A stretch of 64,000 nucleotides of DNA from Lotus japonicus (lineage: Eukaryota; Streptophyta; Magnoliopsida; Fabales; Fabaceae): NCBI RefSeq assembly GCF_012489685.1, contig NC_080042.1, positions 41,282,066-41,346,065 of the forward strand. The letters run 5' to 3'. The translations under genes and the position numbers were made by a program. The notes under the pieces are model-generated. The model was not told the DNA's origin. It searched no databases and saw nothing but the letters and a program-made list of their open reading frames with translations. Of the stretch, positions 32,936 to 42,712 are shown piece by piece. Positions within the stretch are counted from its first letter, which is position 1, and every line of letters starts with the position of its first letter.

Positions 32936-34132
32936 TGAAGGTAGAAAAACGGTAGGTTTGAATAACGTTTTCAGAATAAAACTTCCACCTTAAGATTTTA
33001 TCAAATCTTTCGTGAACAAATAAAGTGCTTGAGATAAGGGAATAAAAAAGCACACAAGGATTTTATCCTGGTTCACTTGATGAATCACTCAAGCTAATCC
33101 AGTCCACCCGTTAAGGTGATTTCTTCCTTCTTAGAATGAAGGCAATCCACTAATCAGGTAAATGTTACAACTGCACTTGAAACCTACAAGTGACTAACAA
33201 TACACTGACTTAGCTCACACTAAGATTCACTCTCTTAGTCTTCTCTAGGATCCGATCAACCTTGATCTCCTAAAGGTAACTAAACAACTGTTTAAGAAAG
33301 ATTGTTTACAAAGAATATGCTTCTGAAAAGCTTGTAGTAAACACAATGAATTCAAGATGAAAGAATGCTTAGAAGGTTTGAATATAGCTTGCGCGTGTGA
33401 GATTCTTCCAACCGCATCTTTCAATCTTCAGCCTCTATTTATACTCCAAGGATTAGGGTTTGAATGCTGCATGGGAATGCTACCGTTGGAGGGTAGTTCT
33501 GGAAATTCCAGCTTCTGCTGTGGCTGAGAATGTTAGGTAGGTCGTCAGGATAGTACATTTGCTTTTGTACTTTGGATAGTGACCTTGACCTTAAGCCTAG
33601 TAGACTTCTGATCAGAGTAATGCTTCGTGTTGGAACTTGTGAAGCTCGTTGATCAGAGTCAGAGGGAAGCATGGATCCTCTGACCATTGTATCTTCTGAT
33701 TCTGAACTCAGAGCGAAGTACTTGGTCTTCAGAGCCATTTTGCTTCTGGACTTCAGAGTCTCCACTTTTCAGCTTCTGGATCTTCAGAGTCTTCTACACC
33801 ATCAGATCATCTGAACCTTCAGAGTGTCTGGGTTGTCAGAACGTCTGGATCTTCAGAACTTCAAGTGACTGAGTCCACATCAGAGCTTGACATACTTCAG
33901 ATCTTCTGAAGCTTTTCTACTGTTCAGACTGAACATAGAGATTGCGAAAGTGTTGCTTGGGACACTCTTTAAGCACAGTGCTTCTGATTTGTGTGATAAT
34001 GGATATAGGTTAGAGCCTGTGATAACACACTCAGAAAAACACTATAGAGTATCAAAATTGTTCATACTAAAATGTTAACTTGTAATCATCAAAACATAGA
34101 GTTGTACTACTCGATCAAAACTTGATCTTACA
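32936..34132 (-). repeat. Sirevirus A 5' LTR (1197 bp)
   Basis: It pairs with 18859-20064. The right end TTACA abuts TSD CACAG (34133-34137); the left end TGAAGG abuts the PBS. Differences from the 3' LTR are mostly single substitutions, with a short insertion near the left edge of the 3' copy. Confidence 0.95.
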
Positions 34133-34405
34133 CACAGCTTCAGAGGGATCCAGCTCCACAGAAGAAGTTCTTGATCCGGCATCGTCTGGTAGACAGAAGC
34201 GAACGGCTGCAAAGGTCATCACGACTCGTCCGCGTTCCATCTTCTGTACCTCAACTACGTTCCCGCTACGGTCAAGCCTCGTTATCGTGGCATCGCCGAC
34301 ATAAATTCGACGTACCTGGCGCGTGTCGGACACCCAGGCGTCGTCCATGTCTTCACTAAGGAGTGCGATCGTCCAGGTGCGGACCTTGTTCGTCGTCCGA
34401 ACCAT
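34133..34405 (-). pseudogene. F1 LTR ORF, N-terminal part (91 codons)
   Basis: It starts at the ATG in GGCCAGATG at 34405, after a G-run, and the frame is open 17 codons further upstream. It includes AWVSDTRQVRRIYVGD, TRLDRSGNVVEV and FAAVRFCLPDDAG. The pattern AWV-D, R--Y-G, DR-G and F-LP recalls the F2 protein (AWVVDPASHR, TYLGR, DRVG, FNLPPG), but identity is low. Sirevirus A landed after codon 91 and the frame continues in phase at 18853. Confidence 0.55.
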
Positions 34406-36437
34406 CTGGCCCCCCCAGAACAAAACATATAACAGATAGAAAGGGTCAGATTCCATGCAAAACTCTCAGATAAAACTGGTACATCATATAATATCGCAAT
34501 ATTAAGTTAAACATAGTTTTATGAACAATTAATCACCTAAGTGTTCATTCAACTAGCACTCCTCACCATCACACACCAACCAAAACTTCCTTGGCCAAAT
34601 CACAAGCATCCGCAGATGAACAAAAACAGGGGGACACACAATACCACCCAAATCACAAGGGGACACACAGTACCACCCAAAATCTCAAGGTGACCGCAGT
34701 CAACCTTATCCCGTGGAGCCGCAATGATCCACAAAACAACCTCGCGTGCAAGTAACCGTTTGTCTCTAACGGTACCTTCGTTCTCATGGTCCATAGACTA
34801 CGCATAGCCCTATGTTCCAATTATTCTCAAAATTCTCATCTCTACTTGCATGCGATTTAATTCTCTTAGTTCTCTTATTTAAGGCTCTAAGTCACAACTT
34901 AAGTCTTAAACGAATTAGCTGTAATTGTTACAATAGAATAAATATTCGACAGAAAGTAAACAGTCCCAGTAGGAATTACAGCTAGATGAGCGACCTTTAC
35001 AGAATATTCCAGCTAGTAACAAATTACATCATAAACAGTACCAGTAAATTAGATATTCCAAAATTCAGAAGTACACCCAACTAAATAACAGATAGATACA
35101 AGTTTTCTGAAATCAAGTGTCATAGTCGTTTTCTGAAAAAAAACCGCAGATACAGCGATTACTAAAAACGATATCCAGAACTCATTTCGCAACCAATATT
35201 TACGTTCTACACATACCTGGAAAGTGAACTTAAAATCCTACAACGTTCTAGTATACCACTTTTTCATTTGAAGACCAGAACTAGGTGATAATGGGCCACG
35301 AAGTTCGCTGTCCAGTACAGAAAACTGGCAGAGTCACTTCTGCCTCAAATTTAAACTATGAAAATTCAAGTTCAGGGTTCCTAGGCCATTTTCCAGTAAC
35401 ATACATCATATATTCATCATCAAAATTCCAGATTTAACAACAAAGATCATGTAATACAAATCTTATGGCAAAACAAGGAAAATTTAGCAAGATTCCACCA
35501 ATTTTTGACATGTTTTCATGTGATCATAAGAGGGAATTGAAATAGGATGGGAAACTTCATAATTTCATGCTAACATCGCAGCCAAGAATATCAACAAAGA
35601 ATCATCACTAAAACATCAAGAATCACACCTTTTTCTCATGTGAGTTCATAGTAAAACAACCTAGACACTACCCAAGATTGAATCAGCCCTTACCTTGGCC
35701 TTAAGGATTGAAAAAGATGAATATGAAGAGTGATTCCTTACTGTCTTTCCCTCTCCTTCACGTCCTCTCTTCCACGGCCGCGAATCCTCTTCTTCTCCTT
35801 CTCGAAACGGCGACGGTGGCGGCTAGGTTGGCGACTCCGCTTCTCTCTCCCTTGCGGTCTCTCTCTTTCTCTCTTACGTCTCTCTCCCTTTTCTCTCTTC
35901 TTCTTAGTATTGTAACGTAAAAAGGATGGGAGAAAATAGGGTTTCTATTTCATTTTTGAAAACAAAATTTCCCCCTCCCTCACTTAAACCAACCCGCGGC
36001 CACCCCCTCCAAGCCCATTAGGGTTTTAACTTTTTATCTTCTATGTTGAAAATAAAAATTAAATGCTTAGCCATTAATTGAAACTAAAAAATGATTATTA
36101 ATTTCAAATAATCTCCTTCCTTGAATTTTGAGAATAAACTCGGAATTAAAACAAATTCTTTTAGCAAAATCGCAGAACTGTACAGCCTGACCTTTGCTCA
36201 CCAAAACTTGAATATATCGAGCTACAAAGGTCGGAACGACATGAAATCAACGAGAGAATTTTTCTAACTGAGAGAGCTACAACTCTCAAGAAGGAAGTTT
36301 CTCAGGATTAGGTTATTAAGGCCCTTCTAAAAATCATACAAGGTCACGGATAGATTCTCAATAACTCAACTTCACCAAAATTCACATTTATTATTGATTT
36401 CACATAAATAGTACAATAATAGAATTAGGGCCTTACA
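34133..36437 (-). repeat. F1-B LTR, 5' segment
   Basis: In minus sense it begins TGTAAGGCCCTAAT at 36437, directly after the PPT, and runs to the Sirevirus A insertion. A GATATTATATG stretch near 34480 and an ATCTGACCC motif near 34447 stand before the LTR ORF. Phrases such as AAAACTTCC(T/A)TGGCC and CATCCGCAGATGAAC are shared with the solo LTR at 132-2616. Plus-strand ORFs near 35708-35920 are Ser/Leu-rich low complexity. No other gene is seen. Confidence 0.85.
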
Positions 36438-36452
36438 ATACCACCCCCCTTA
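36438..36452 (-). promoter_or_regulatory. F1-B polypurine tract
   Basis: On the minus strand TTAAGGGGGGTGGTAT directly precedes the LTR start TGTAAGGCCC. A matching AAGGAGGGTGGCAT precedes the LTR at 42713. Confidence 0.9.
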
Positions 36453-36473
36453 AAACAGTTTCGTCCTCAAAAT

Positions 36474-37618
36474 TTAGGGTTCCACAAACAAATCGGGATG
36501 TGACTCCTGCATCTTATCCTCTAATTCCCACGTAGCGTCACCCGTCACTTGATTCCTGAAGACCTTCACCAAGGACACCTCCTTGTTTCTCAACCGCTTA
36601 GTACTCTTGTCAACGATCTTGATGGGTGGCATCACCATCGTAAGATCATCCTTTAGTTGAATATCATCAGGTTCAATAACATGAGAGTCATCAGCCATGT
36701 ACTTCTGCAATTGCGACACATGAAGTACATCATGAATGTTGGATAGGAATGGCGGTAATGCAATCCTATATGCCACTGGCCCAACACGTTTCGTAATCTG
36801 GTACGGTCCATTGAACTTTGGAGTAAGCTCTTCGACTTGATCTCCCTTCCGACACCTGTCATCGGGGTAACCCGCAAGAAGACATGATCTCCAGCTTGAA
36901 ATTCTAGCTCCTTTCTCCGGTTGTCAGCATAACTCTTCTGACGACTCTGCGAAATCCTCATCCTCTCCTGGATTCGCTTCACCTCTTCTGTGGTCTGTTG
37001 AACCAACTCAGGCCCAATAACCAAGTTCTCCCCATCCTGATGCCAGCACAAGGGTGTACGGCACCTCCGGCCATACAACGCTTCATAAGGCGCCATCGCA
37101 TGAAAGTTGTTGTTGTAGGTGAACTCGATCAATGGCAACAACTCATCCCAACTACCTTTGTGATCCAGCACACGTGCTCTTTGCAAATCCTCCAAGGATT
37201 GGATAGTCCTTTTGGTTTTCCCATCCGTTTGTGGATGATAAGCGGAACTCAACCTCAACTTGGTTCCCAAAGCTTGCTGCAAAGCTCCCCAGAAACGGGA
37301 GGTAAACCTCGGGTCTCTGTCCAACACAATGCTAGACGGTACACCATGCATACGTACAATCTCAACTATGTAGATCTCCGCCAACTTCTCCACCTTGTAG
37401 TTCATATTGATTGACACAAAGTGAGCAGTCTTTGTCAATCGATCAACCACCACCCATATTGCATCAAACCTCCTTCGTGTTAGCGGTAATGCCGTCACGA
37501 AGTCCATAGAGATGTTGTCCCACTTCCATTATGGAACATCCAACGACTGTAGCTTCCCTGCTAGTTTCTGATGTTCCACCTTTGCTTTCTGACACGTCAA
37601 GCATGTCGATACGTACTC
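36474..37618 (-). pseudogene. F1-B integrase, truncated and mutated
   Basis: The frame starts in the HHCC region at the break ([17 protein letters not shown]), crosses a stop near 37530 and continues as SMDF-like NISMDFVTALP, then LDRDPRFTSRFW (Leu replaces Ser before the second Asp). Its YHPQTDG block reads DGKTKRTIQ, with AAA (Lys) where the DDE glutamate belongs. A frameshift near 36830 separates the core from the C-terminal ORF (36776-36474) with [14 protein letters not shown] and the chromodomain-like part ending ESHPDLFVEP. The Glu-to-Lys change alone would abolish strand transfer. Confidence 0.88.
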
Positions 37619-38625
37619 AAAATTGGAAAAGGGTGCACAAATACAGATAAACCAAAAAAATAATAACAATAAGAAGGAACAATGCCTATTCAGCCTCTTC
37701 AAAACTGGATTCCTCCCCAGTCTCTTCTCCATTCTCCTCATATCCTTCCTCTTTATCAGTGTTTGCATCTGTAGCAGCAGCAGTAGCACTTGACTCACCT
37801 CTTCCTCTTGAAGTTTAAGAAGCAGCTCATCCACCTTGAGTTTCCTTCCAGTGCAGACCTTGATGGTCTCTTGAAGAGCCTTGGAGACTGCCTGCAGTTC
37901 CTCAATAATAGCTCTCCTTCCAGCCCTAGCCACTAGAGCAGAGGCATATGTCCTGCTGGATGGCACAACAATGTGTCGGATAAGAGCATCCTTAGGCGTA
38001 TCCTCTTCATCATCCCTGAATATCTTGAGATGTTGTTACAAAATGAAAAGGAAAGGAAATAGACATTTTTACAACACATGTTTCTGCATGCTTCAAGGTC
38101 TGTTTAAAAACAAAAGTGTTAAAGTCAAAAGGAACCATAGTACCAATCTTGTAAATTAACCTGGCAAGAGTAGCAGAGATAGTAGAAGTATGTTGGGTAA
38201 GGACCCAATTCACAGCACCAATCCTGTTAAGGATTGCATATTTCACATTGAGATTCCCAGTGGACAACAGCTTGTTCTTTGGCCATTTTTTAACCTTCCC
38301 AGCAGTAAGTTCCTTGGTAATCACAACCAAGGATTATTCTACAGCAACAACTGCAGCAACACTTCTTCCAAGTGCTTTATTGATCTCAGCAAGAGAAAAC
38401 TTCACACATTTTCCCTGACATACACCTTTTTGTACTCATCACTCTCAGGAAGTCTCACTTCCACAGAAAGATTCACCACGGACTCCTTCACAAGTCTCTC
38501 AAAACATCTACCTACTTGTAGAACAGTCTTCATAAGCGCAGCCTTCTCAATGAGTGCCATTACTTCCTTGAACTCAAGCACATCAGATCCAACTTCTCTT
38601 TCTATGGAAAGTCTCCTTTGATAAA
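37619..38625 (-). pseudogene. Sirevirus B env-like ORF, second copy
   Basis: Reading minus from 38625, broken frames give EVMALIEKAALMKTVLQ, VNLSVEVRLPESDEYKKVYV, KFSLAEINKALGRSVAAV, then the 106-codon ORF 38330-38010 (LNVKYAILNRIGAVNWVL, LKHAETCVVKMSISFPF), then MPSSRTYASALVARAGRRAI and the helical IIEELQAVSKALQETIKV. A frameshift follows and an acidic tail (GEETGEESSFEEAE) ends near 37686. This is the env-like type found after pol in legume SIRE-like elements, as I recall it. The last 250 bp repeat 17967-18209. The 145-codon ORF at 37966-37529 runs across the break into integrase and is a chance fusion. Confidence 0.75.
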
Positions 38626-38779
38626 TGTCACGCCCCCTTCCTTAAGTGACGAATTCGCCCTAACTCTATCACTTAGGAGTGAGCACGCGACGTGAACTAG
38701 TGAATTTTTTTTTCATTTTCTACTTAGGGTTTTCTCATTAGATCGGGGTCACAAGAGTAAAGTGTACTCGCGCACCCCC

Positions 38780-39119
38780 TGTTGGGTCCAGGTGGGGTAG
38801 CGTTCGAAACGGGGCGCTGTCTGCTACGCTATAAGGAAATAACGTTGTCGTCCTCACTAACACCAATTGGTTTTGGCATAGTGGTAAGCGCGTGATCCTT
38901 CAATTGGTATCAAAGTCAGGTCCCGTGTTCGAATCCCACGGAAGGCATGCTGTGCAGCTAGTTTGGCTGGCAGGTGCTGGGGGGGATTGTTGGGTCCAGG
39001 TGGGCCAGCATCCTGCCTGCTAGGTAGCGTTCGAAACGGGGCGCTGTCTGCTACGCTATAAGGAAATAACGTTGCGCCCTCTCTAACACCAATTGGTTTT
39101 GGCGTAACGTCAGCCTTCA
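38780..39119 (+). mobile_element. TRIM (miniature LTR retrotransposon), 340 bp
   Basis: Two direct repeats starting TGTTGGGTCCAGG and ending CCTTCA (38780-38902, 123 bp; 38988-39119, 132 bp) flank an 85-bp centre. It has a PBS (TGGTATCAAAGTC, 38905-38917) two bases after the first repeat and a PPT (GCTGGGGGGGAT, about 38976-38987) right before the second. A CCCCC duplication flanks it (38775-38779, 39120-39124). It has no ORF, so it must use proteins from another element. The repeats share TAGCGTTCGAAACGGGGCGC; repeat 1 lacks about 20 bp near its start, and repeat 2 lacks the TAGTGGTAAGCGCG part near its end. Confidence 0.9.
38874..38935 (+). promoter_or_regulatory. tRNA-like A and B boxes across the TRIM LTR/centre
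   Basis: TGGCATAGTGG (38874-38884) fits the Pol III A box TRGCNNAGYNGG core, and GTTCGAATC (38927-38935) fits the B box GWTCGANNC. They are 53 bp apart, a little more than in most tRNA genes. The PBS lies between them. No complete cloverleaf or acceptor stem is evident, so this is not called a tRNA gene. Confidence 0.4.
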
Positions 39120-39912
39120 CCCCCTTCTCATCCCCAGCTAGTTGACCTCCTAACCTGAGACTACGGAGAACAACGATATAAACCACACAGAACATACATA
39201 ACATGCATAGTTGGTGGACGGATCCACCGCATAAATCTACAGATAAGAAGACAACACATAAAGAGGACATAGCGCCCTCAAGCACATAGTCTGGTATAGG
39301 AAATAAAATACAAAAATAGAAACATAAATCATCATCAGAAACTCGGACCATACGGTCCTCCTCACTGACTCCCTCACCAGCTGCTGGCACTGACACTGGC
39401 TCTGGTATAGGACCCTGCTCTGACTCTCTATCTCCGGGTGCCTCGCCTCTCTGGAATCTGCGACGGTAAATCCTAGCATCTCGGGAGAATCTAGGGGACC
39501 TCACTCGCTTGCAGGCCGTGACCCGAAAGCAAGACAAGTTCCTCTAGGGTGGAGGAGATCCCATAGACTCCTGGGTCTGCGGAACCCTCTTATCAGGAGA
39601 TCCCTGTGGACTCACCACGGTTACTAGTACGGCTGGGACAGGCTCTCCGGTCTCCTTAGGCTCGCGTGCCTATGGGTATGACACTTGTGGGCTGCCTGGA
39701 CTCTGCGGGCCAACGTGCTGAGCATGGGTAGGCAGAAGGAATGAGAACACCAAAGGGAGCGTCACGGGAAAATCTATGTACCCTGCTCCTGGATCTCTGC
39801 ACCACAAAATCGATGAACTTTTGTCACTAATTGAAGATTAATTAAATAAACGACGAAAATTCACGACGTTTTGGTTACTGTGTGACACTCGAGAAATTAG
39901 GACGTTACATTG

Positions 39913-39924
39913 TGGTATCAGAGC
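39913..39924 (+). promoter_or_regulatory. F1-C primer binding site, initiator tRNA-Met
   Basis: TGGTATCAGAGC is a perfect initiator-Met PBS, placed three bases after the LTR end GACGTTACA. Confidence 0.92.
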
Positions 39925-40135
39925 TTCGGTTGAGAAACCAAAGTACTAAGGGTTTTGGGCTTACGAGTTTCCGAACTCGTTGTGTTTTTTTTTTATAAGG
40001 GGTGTTTTCAAAACTTCGCGGTGAGATTTGGGTAGACTTGTTTGCTAAGATGTTTGCTTGGATGTGAGATTGTCTGTGATTAGTATCATTGCCGTGATAC
40101 TTGAGATTAAGTGTTTGACTCTATGTCAAGATATT

Positions 40136-40321
40136 TTGAGGAAGTTGATTTTGGATGAGGGTCATAGGAGTAGATTGAGTATTCATCCGGGAATGACGAA
40201 GATGTATCGAGACTTAAAATTTCATTTCTGGTGGCCTGGGATGAAGAAACGAGTAGTTGAGTATGTATCAACGTGTTTGACGTGTCAAAAGGTGAAGGTA
40301 GAAGCTAAGGATGAATCTTAG
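40136..40321 (+). pseudogene. gypsy integrase HHCC fragment
   Basis: The plus frame reads LILDEGHRSRLSIHPGM, FHFWWPGMKKRVVEY and CLTCQKVKVEAKDES before TAG at 40319-40321. The paired His and paired Cys of the zinc-binding domain are present. Upstream sequence has no coding match, so RT and RNase H are deleted. The catalytic core that should follow is absent. Confidence 0.85.
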
Positions 40322-41740
40322 TGGAATGACATATGAATTCCAGAGATGAGATGTCAAGGGTACATAATTTTTGAGGTTGAAGTATTAGAAATTGAATCGA
40401 TTGGATAGGACCTCAATTTATGTGACTACTGGATGATAGGGACTCATTGACCTTTCCAGTGGTTTTTCTAAATTTTCATCTTCGACATATTAAGCCTAAT
40501 CGACTTAATATTGAGGGCGGTTATATTCATAATTATAGCTGGCAATGGACCATGATAAAAAGGTTGATAGGAATTGATAGATGTTGGTCAAATTTGAGAG
40601 ATGCGTTTTGTTAGGTATTTGATCCCTTTGTGAAGAAGTCATAGTGCTAAGAAATGAATATTCATCTAAAAAGTGTTGAAGAGTTAGAGGACATTATTGG
40701 TGCGAACTCGGTGAAGGTTTAGATTTTAAGTCCATAAATTCTTGTCCTAATTGTGTAGGACTTAAAGTTTGTTAGAATTGGATTGAGAGATTAAGAAGTT
40801 GATTGGTGTGATAGTGATCAAGTTAGAGGAAGAAAGTTTTAGCATAAGTTGAATACATGAGAGTGTTGATATGAATTTCAGAGAAATGTGCTAGGATTAC
40901 TAAATGAGATTTACTAAGCTAGATTAAAACCTTAGGGGTTAAGATTGTCCTTGAGAGTTGAGAGTCAGGTATGAATAAGAGATTTAATGGTTTTAGTTGT
41001 GACGATAGCAGTTGAACCTTTGAAGATTAAAATCTAGGGAGCGAAAGTTGGGCTAAGTCCCTTGAGGCATAGTATATGGTTAGATCTTGAAGGGAATGAA
41101 TTCTGAGTTATGCAGAGATTTCAGACTTAAAAATAAGCTATAATTTGACTTGTGGATAAGTGAAAGATTGATTTAAGGTCTGAATGAGGATAGTTCTGAA
41201 ACAAGAGGTGACATATGGATTGTTATGTATTAAGATGATGATTAGCTTATAAACGGTTGATCAATTGGATTTGGATTTGGCGCCTAGTGCCCTAGTACGA
41301 GCATGATATCTAGGTCTATTTGAAGATGAATGCTAGATATCTAAGGTTTGTTGTTGCCTTGTATGCCACCCTTGAGGTGAACTTGCATGACGTCTCCCAG
41401 GTTTTGGGATGAGTGCTGACGCTACTTGTAAGTTTGAAGAAAAGTGAGGGATTGAAAGGATGTTTTAATTAAGAGTTGTCGCTTACCAAAGATTGAGGTT
41501 GGAATGAACGCTCCAAGTGGGACACACCTGACCACATCGAGACTTGGTGTCAGACTTGGTAAAATAAATAATATTTGGTATTATTTCATTTTGTGAATGG
41601 TTTGTGATTTATGCGTGTGATGTGATTTGGTGTGCTGAAGGCTCATTATTGAGTCATAGAGGCGGGGGAGAACACTGACCGAGTCATTGTCTTCCTTACG
41701 TTTTGTGGTGTTTTGTGTGATTGTGTTACACTCCCCTTTT
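40322..41740 (+). other. degenerate gypsy internal DNA, no gene seen
   Basis: About 1.4 kb, AT-rich, with dense stops in all frames. The part 40510-41270 aligns by eye with 45655-46420, sharing AAATGAATATTCA, GTGAAGGTTTAGATTTTAAG and AAGTCCCTTGAGG, so it derives from the same ancestral internal region. No coding motif is recognised. Confidence 0.55.
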
Positions 41741-41756
41741 TTCCTCACTTAGCAAA

Positions 41757-42150
41757 GATGGTGGATGGAACCATGAGCTAAGAAAGGATGGCGGATGGAG
41801 CTAGTGAACGGAGTCCGTAGATCAAGATGGTGGATGGAACCATCAAGATTGATGAGATGATGGATGGAGCCAGTGAACGAAGTGCGTCGATCAAGATGGT
41901 GGATGGAACCATCAAGGTCGATGAGATGGTGGATGGAACCATCGGTGAAGCAGGAATGGTGGAGGGAACCATTGGTCAGACCGAGATGGTGGATGGAACC
42001 ATCAGGAAAACAGGATTGGTGGATGGAACCAACGATCGTATATGGTGGATGGAACCATAGATCAGACAAACCAGATGGTGGATGGAACCGTCGAATGGAC
42101 TAGGTGGTGGATGGAACTACAAAACGAGTGAATTGGTGGATGGAACCTTT
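41757..42150 (+). repeat. about 30-bp minisatellite, 13 units
   Basis: The core GATGGTGGATGGAACCATC recurs about 13 times at spacing of 25-40 bp, with variable filler. Each perfect core holds the inverted repeat GATGGT...ACCATC with a 7-base loop. Spacing near multiples of three keeps plus frames open as repeated MVDGTI words and the minus frame as GSIHHL words. I treat those ORFs as by-products. Confidence 0.9.
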
Positions 42151-42712
42151 GAGCTCGGTGTCCGAAAAGTTTATTTTCTCGTGTCTGAGCTGTTGATGTT
42201 GCATCTGGATCACCTGGACGGGACGCCGACCAGCGTGTACCGGCATGAGCATAACACCAGTCTGACTTAAACTTTTGTTGTTTTGTGTGACTGCAGTGAG
42301 GCAGTTTGGGTCGTGTTCTAACGAAAGAGTTCCGTAGGGTTCTACGACGAATGTCTAGGTTACAGACAGTGAAATGAGAGTTACTCGAACATCCTTACCA
42401 GTTATTTTTCTAGTTACCATATTTTGGATATTGAGCCTGATCAACTTGATATTGAAAAATGGTGATTGGAATGATAGTTGGTGTAAGACCGTGACAGGAA
42501 CGTTAAGGAGAGACAATTTCCCTTTGTGAAAATGAAGTGAAACTAGACCACTAGAGATGTCACGTGAAGACCAGAAAGATGAGACTAAGGACAATAACCT
42601 ATGCGTCGAGACGATTGAGAAATTTGTGGAGAGTATCAGAGTGCGCAATGGAAGCGTGGTGTGTCTTCCTATAGTAGTTTCGAGGACGAAACTATTTTTA
42701 AGGAGGGTGGCA
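42151..42712 (+). other. F1-C internal 3' end with polypurine tract
   Basis: Mostly featureless DNA. It ends with TTTCGAGGACGAAACT and AAGGAGGGTGGCAT (42699-42712), the gypsy end-of-pol and PPT context also seen in reverse at 36438-36475. No ORF with recognisable motifs. Confidence 0.6.

Larger units (their letters stand above)
18859..34132 (-). mobile_element. Sirevirus A (Ty1/copia, SIRE-like) with env-like ORF
   Basis: The element spans 15274 bp, or about 11.3 kb without the nested F3 LTR and its duplicated 5 bp. It is flanked by the perfect duplication CACAG (18854-18858, 34133-34137). Minus-strand order: 5' LTR (34132-32936), initiator-Met PBS, gag, pol (protease, integrase, RT, RNase H), env-like ORF, PPT, 3' LTR (20064-18859). 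The copia domain order, large gag with one zinc knuckle and env-like ORF after pol fit SIRE1-type Sireviruses. The two LTRs differ by roughly 20-25 substitutions over 1.2 kb by eye, so the insertion is fairly young. Frameshifts, stops and a nested LTR disable it. Confidence 0.95.
18210..37618 (-). mobile_element. gypsy element F1-B, 3' part, with Sirevirus A nested
   Basis: On the minus strand the order is truncated integrase (37618-36474), polypurine tract, and a 3' LTR (36437 to 18210) split by Sirevirus A. Gag, protease, RT, RNase H and the 5' LTR are absent. At 37618/37619 the integrase stops abruptly against Sirevirus B DNA, with no LTR end or duplication, so this edge is a deletion, an illegitimate join or a misassembly. 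The integrase resembles that of E1. The catalytic glutamate is changed, so the copy is dead. Confidence 0.85.
38626..39799 (-). repeat. gypsy LTR fragment (called F5) hosting a TRIM
   Basis: It starts TGTCACGCCCCC against Sirevirus B. Outside the TRIM it resembles the 3' part of the F2 reverse LTRs, with GACCTCCTAA and AACCACACAGAA near 39145-39195. In minus sense, Pro/Ser-rich and then acidic frames (EGVSEEDRMVRVSDDD) lie near 39400-39330, where an LTR ORF tail would be. The 5' part is lost; the right limit near 39800 is approximate. The 226-codon ORF 39537-38857 runs through the TRIM and cannot be a native gene. Confidence 0.5.

Noticed and set aside
35708..35920. Small Leu/Ser-rich plus ORFs
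   Set aside because: Low-complexity CT-rich DNA in the F1 LTR, with two overlapping frames and no conservation in 132-2616.
37529..37966. 145-codon ORF joining env-like and integrase words
   Set aside because: It spans the broken join at 37618/37619 and uses a frame different from the acidic native tail; a chance fusion.
38190..38621. 143-codon plus ORF
   Set aside because: Antisense shadow of the Sirevirus B env-like region, which has the recognisable protein on the minus strand.
38866..38945. Functional tRNA gene
   Set aside because: A and B boxes fit, but no paired acceptor stem or anticodon arm could be drawn and the boxes are too far apart.
38857..39537. 226-codon minus ORF near the TRIM
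   Set aside because: It runs through the inserted TRIM and its duplication, so it cannot be an ancestral gene as it stands; only the part near 39330-39400 might be an LTR ORF tail.
41749..42103. ORFs with repeated MVDGTI or GSIHHL words
   Set aside because: Direct products of the minisatellite with spacing near multiples of three; no start context or conservation.
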